From Thiohalocapsa sp. PB-PSB1 (lineage in GTDB: Bacteria; Pseudomonadota; Gammaproteobacteria; Chromatiales; Chromatiaceae), in contig CP050890.1 of NCBI GenBank assembly GCA_016745215.1, positions 4,588,001 to 4,652,000 on the forward strand: DNA of 64,000 bases, in the 5' to 3' direction. The translations under genes were made by a program, and so were the position numbers. The stretch's first letter is position 1. Each line of letters starts with the position of its first letter. The notes beneath the pieces were generated by a model, which was not told the DNA's origin, did not search any database, and saw only the letters and a program-made list of their open reading frames with translations. Positions 62,402 through 64,000 of this stretch are shown piece by piece.

Positions 62402-63859
62402 TCAATACCTTCGCCAAATGACCCGATCTCATGCTGCACTAAGTTCTTGATTAATCCGCCCCAGATTTGCAGCCTGCTCAAGGGCTTGGTCAATAATATT
62501 TGCTTCGGGCATTTCCGGAAGCATTTTTAACACCTCCAGGACGTATTTCCGGCCGCGGAAGTGGGCTTTGAGGTCATTGACGCTAAAGCTCGGACAGTGC
62601 TCGCGCACCGTTCGCATCAGGATCTGGGACAGGTTGATCATCAGCATCGCCAGGTTGGCACTGTTGTAGACCGGCGTTGGCTTGGTCACCATGAAGTCTT
62701 CCAAGCCCCAGTACTGTTTGGCGTCTCGGAAGTTGAACTCGATTTGGAAGCGCAAGCGATAGTAATCGATGAGCGCTTCGTAGCCTAACTCGAGATCACT
62801 ACTGAAAAGGATGACATGGGCCTGGGCACCGGTGCGTTGGTTGGTCTTGACAAGGATCACGACATTGAGCCGGTCGGGGAATTTTTTGTGCCAAACGGGC
62901 AGTTGGTAGATGGCCGTATGAACCTGTCCTTCCACGGAAGTGGCTTTGAGAAAGCACGGCGGCAAGTGTTGATAATCGCGCTTGCTGCCGTACTTGCGCC
63001 GCGGGCCGCGCCCGGCGTAGGGGCCGTCATAGGGCAGATACAGCGCGCTGTTGTGGCGCAATTTGCTGATCAACTCTAAGCCCGTGCGACGGACCATTTG
63101 CAGCGCTTGATGATGGCCGAAGGCCCCGTCGAAGACGAAATAACGCACCGTCAGCGTCTGGCACACCAGTGCCAGCACCTGGCGCAGAAGGTCTTGAACG
63201 AACTGCAAATAGGGCGACAGACTCACCTCCCGGCGATTGCCATTGCGGCTACCTTTCGGCCGCCCTCGGTCCTTACCCCGACCCGCTTTGGACGCTTTCG
63301 GGCAGCTCGCGGCCGTCTCTTTGAGAATCGGCTCCAGGCGCAATGGGTACGAACAGCGCCGTTGCACGCTAATCAACGACAGGCTCAGAAAACACAACCC
63401 CGGGATCGTCTTGCCAACCACCGAGGAGAAAAAACGATCCAGACCGTGGGTCTTCTTGCCCGATTTGCTCACCACCACTTCATCGCCCGCCAGCAACCAT
63501 TGCGTTTCGTCGCCCAGCAGGTGCTGGCGAATCACCAGCCAATGCACTTGGCCCCAACTGAGCGTGGTGTTGAACAACCGCTGCAGCGTCCGATAGCTTC
63601 CCCCGCGCTCGGTCCAGCGCGATAGCCCCCGCATCATTACCCGCCCCGTCATCGCCAACAGCCCTTCCACAACGCAACCCAAACGGCCAAGGCTCGTCTT
63701 ATCTACGCTCTGGCTTAAGCAGCTCAAGATCAGCATAATGTCGGGCATGGGCGATAGCCTCCTGAGGGAATAGGTCTTCGGATTAGTAACTGGATAACCT
63801 ATCACCTCGGGCTGTCGCCCACCTAATTTTTGGCGCTAATTTTTGGCGAAGGTATTGAT
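62401..63859 (-). mobile_element. IS4-type insertion sequence, 1,459 bp
   Basis: Perfect 18-base inverted repeats ATCAATACCTTCGCCAAA end the element at 62,401-62,418 and, inverted, at 63,842-63,859. One full transposase gene lies inside. The flanking bases do not match (GAGGATGAG on the left, ATTAACGTTT on the right), so no target duplication remains, and the flanking coding fragments belong to different proteins; a deletion or recombination next to the element is likely. Confidence 0.88.
62429..63748 (-). CDS. IS4-family-like DDE transposase
   Basis: 439 residues from ATG 63748, which has AGGAGG nine bases upstream; a longer frame to 63805 is less likely. The RNase-H core shows WLLAGDEVVVSKSGKKTHGL (first Asp), RYFVFDGAFGHH (second Asp) and YYRLRFQIEFNFRDAKQYWG, the YREK-like signature with the catalytic Glu. 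A Lys/Arg/Gly-rich insertion (KAGRGKDRGRPKGSRNGNRR) lies between the first two. The frame is intact. Confidence 0.9.
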   Translation of the reverse strand: MPDIMLILSCLSQSVDKTSLGRLGCVVEGLLAMTGRVMMRGLSRWTERGGSYRTLQRLFNTTLSWGQVHWLVIRQHLLGDETQWLLAGDEVVVSKSGKKTHGLDRFFSSVVGKTIPGLCFLSLSLISVQRRCSYPLRLEPILKETAASCPKASKAGRGKDRGRPKGSRNGNRREVSLSPYLQFVQDLLRQVLALVCQTLTVRYFVFDGAFGHHQALQMVRRTGLELISKLRHNSALYLPYDGPYAGRGPRRKYGSKRDYQHLPPCFLKATSVEGQVHTAIYQLPVWHKKFPDRLNVVILVKTNQRTGAQAHVILFSSDLELGYEALIDYYRLRFQIEFNFRDAKQYWGLEDFMVTKPTPVYNSANLAMLMINLSQILMRTVREHCPSFSVNDLKAHFRGRKYVLEVLKMLPEMPEANIIDQALEQAANLGRINQELSAA

Positions 63860-64000
63860 ATTAACGTTTGGGCGAAGGAGTCCTCCTCCGTGGGAGTATC
63901 AGGCTTCTGGGCCGTAGAGCAGGCGTTGAGGACGACTAGGGTGGTGTGTCCTTTCAATGAATTAGCCATTGTTTTCGCGTCAACGTAGCACACGTCCCCA
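63823..64000 (-). pseudogene. CHAT-domain (caspase-like) protein fragment, truncated by the IS and by the window edge
   Basis: The minus-strand frame, open to the right edge, reads MANSLKGHTTLVVLNACSTA then EEDSFAQTLISIP. The VVLNAC(S/E) strand with its catalytic Cys followed by S(F/L)AxxLI is the signature of CHAT proteases. Read-through into the IS adds SPKISAKN and a stop at 63823. The remainder of the domain, normally GxPAVVAMQ, is lost. The catalytic His would lie beyond the window. Confidence 0.7.

Noticed and set aside
1..64000. tRNA or rRNA genes
   Set aside because: I looked for cloverleaf-like GTTCGA-type arms and rRNA signatures and saw none I could support by eye; a covariance-model search would be decisive.

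Overview
The window reads as chromosomal DNA of a GC-rich gammaproteobacterium, most plausibly of the Chromatiales (purple-sulfur-type) neighbourhood. The grounds are the housekeeping proteins (DnaE, HrpA, hexameric citrate synthase, MetA family, DUF2058, YdcH, Skp), a stand-alone NifX-type protein, and intergenic regions full of short dispersed repeats. No rRNA or tRNA gene was found. The taxonomic placement is inference from gene content.

Positions 1-38,000 are mostly core genome: the end of a phosphodiesterase-like gene, dnaE, a FakA-DegV fusion gene cut by an ISL3-type insertion sequence (exact 8-bp target duplication), a metA-family gene with an ATPase gene, gltA, mgtE, an OmpA-type coiled-coil envelope protein, hrpA, an FAH-family hydrolase, NYN and DUF2058 genes, a Skp-like chaperone, ydcH, a PH-domain/solute-binding pair, a membrane sensor fused to an AlbA_2/Schlafen-type domain, a CheW-like protein, a three-gene glycan cluster (flippase, methyltransferase, glycosyltransferase), a NifX-like protein, a frame-split cold-shock/Excalibur gene and DoxX. 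An ECF sigma factor with a DUF1109/NrsF-type anti-sigma factor follows. The gaps carry several repeat families: a composite CACCGCAGAGACGCAG / GCAGGCAGCACC element, GTTGTC-rich hairpins, and REP-like GTAGGAGCCCGC palindromes.

Positions 39,200-55,100 are an accessory defence island. A four-helix-bundle (IVS/S23-type) ORF with a frameshift sits between GTTGTC inverted repeats. Next comes a RADAR-type anti-phage locus: a SLATT two-TM protein on the minus strand, diverging from a tight four-gene plus-strand operon. That operon encodes a 2,474-residue beta-propeller plus P-loop protein, a 397-residue P-loop-less partner, an RdrA-like ATPase (829 aa) and an RdrB-like adenosine deaminase (855 aa) with its metal-site motifs intact. 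I know rdrA, rdrB and SLATT from RADAR; I do not know the giant protein and the 397-residue protein as parts of it. This expanded RADAR locus is the best candidate here for an undescribed system. A two-TM plus beta-barrel protein lies convergently downstream.

Positions 55,100-64,000 are a second accessory region. A Uma2-type nuclease gene lies between direct repeats. Then comes an array of five attC-like sites with minus-strand cassettes (PIN toxin with a partner, a small unknown protein, a membrane GAF-like protein, and a RelE/Phd-type pair), with no integrase in the window. Last is a 5'-truncated eCIS-core (DUF4157) multidomain gene, cut by an IS4-type element whose other side carries a CHAT-domain protease fragment running off the window edge.
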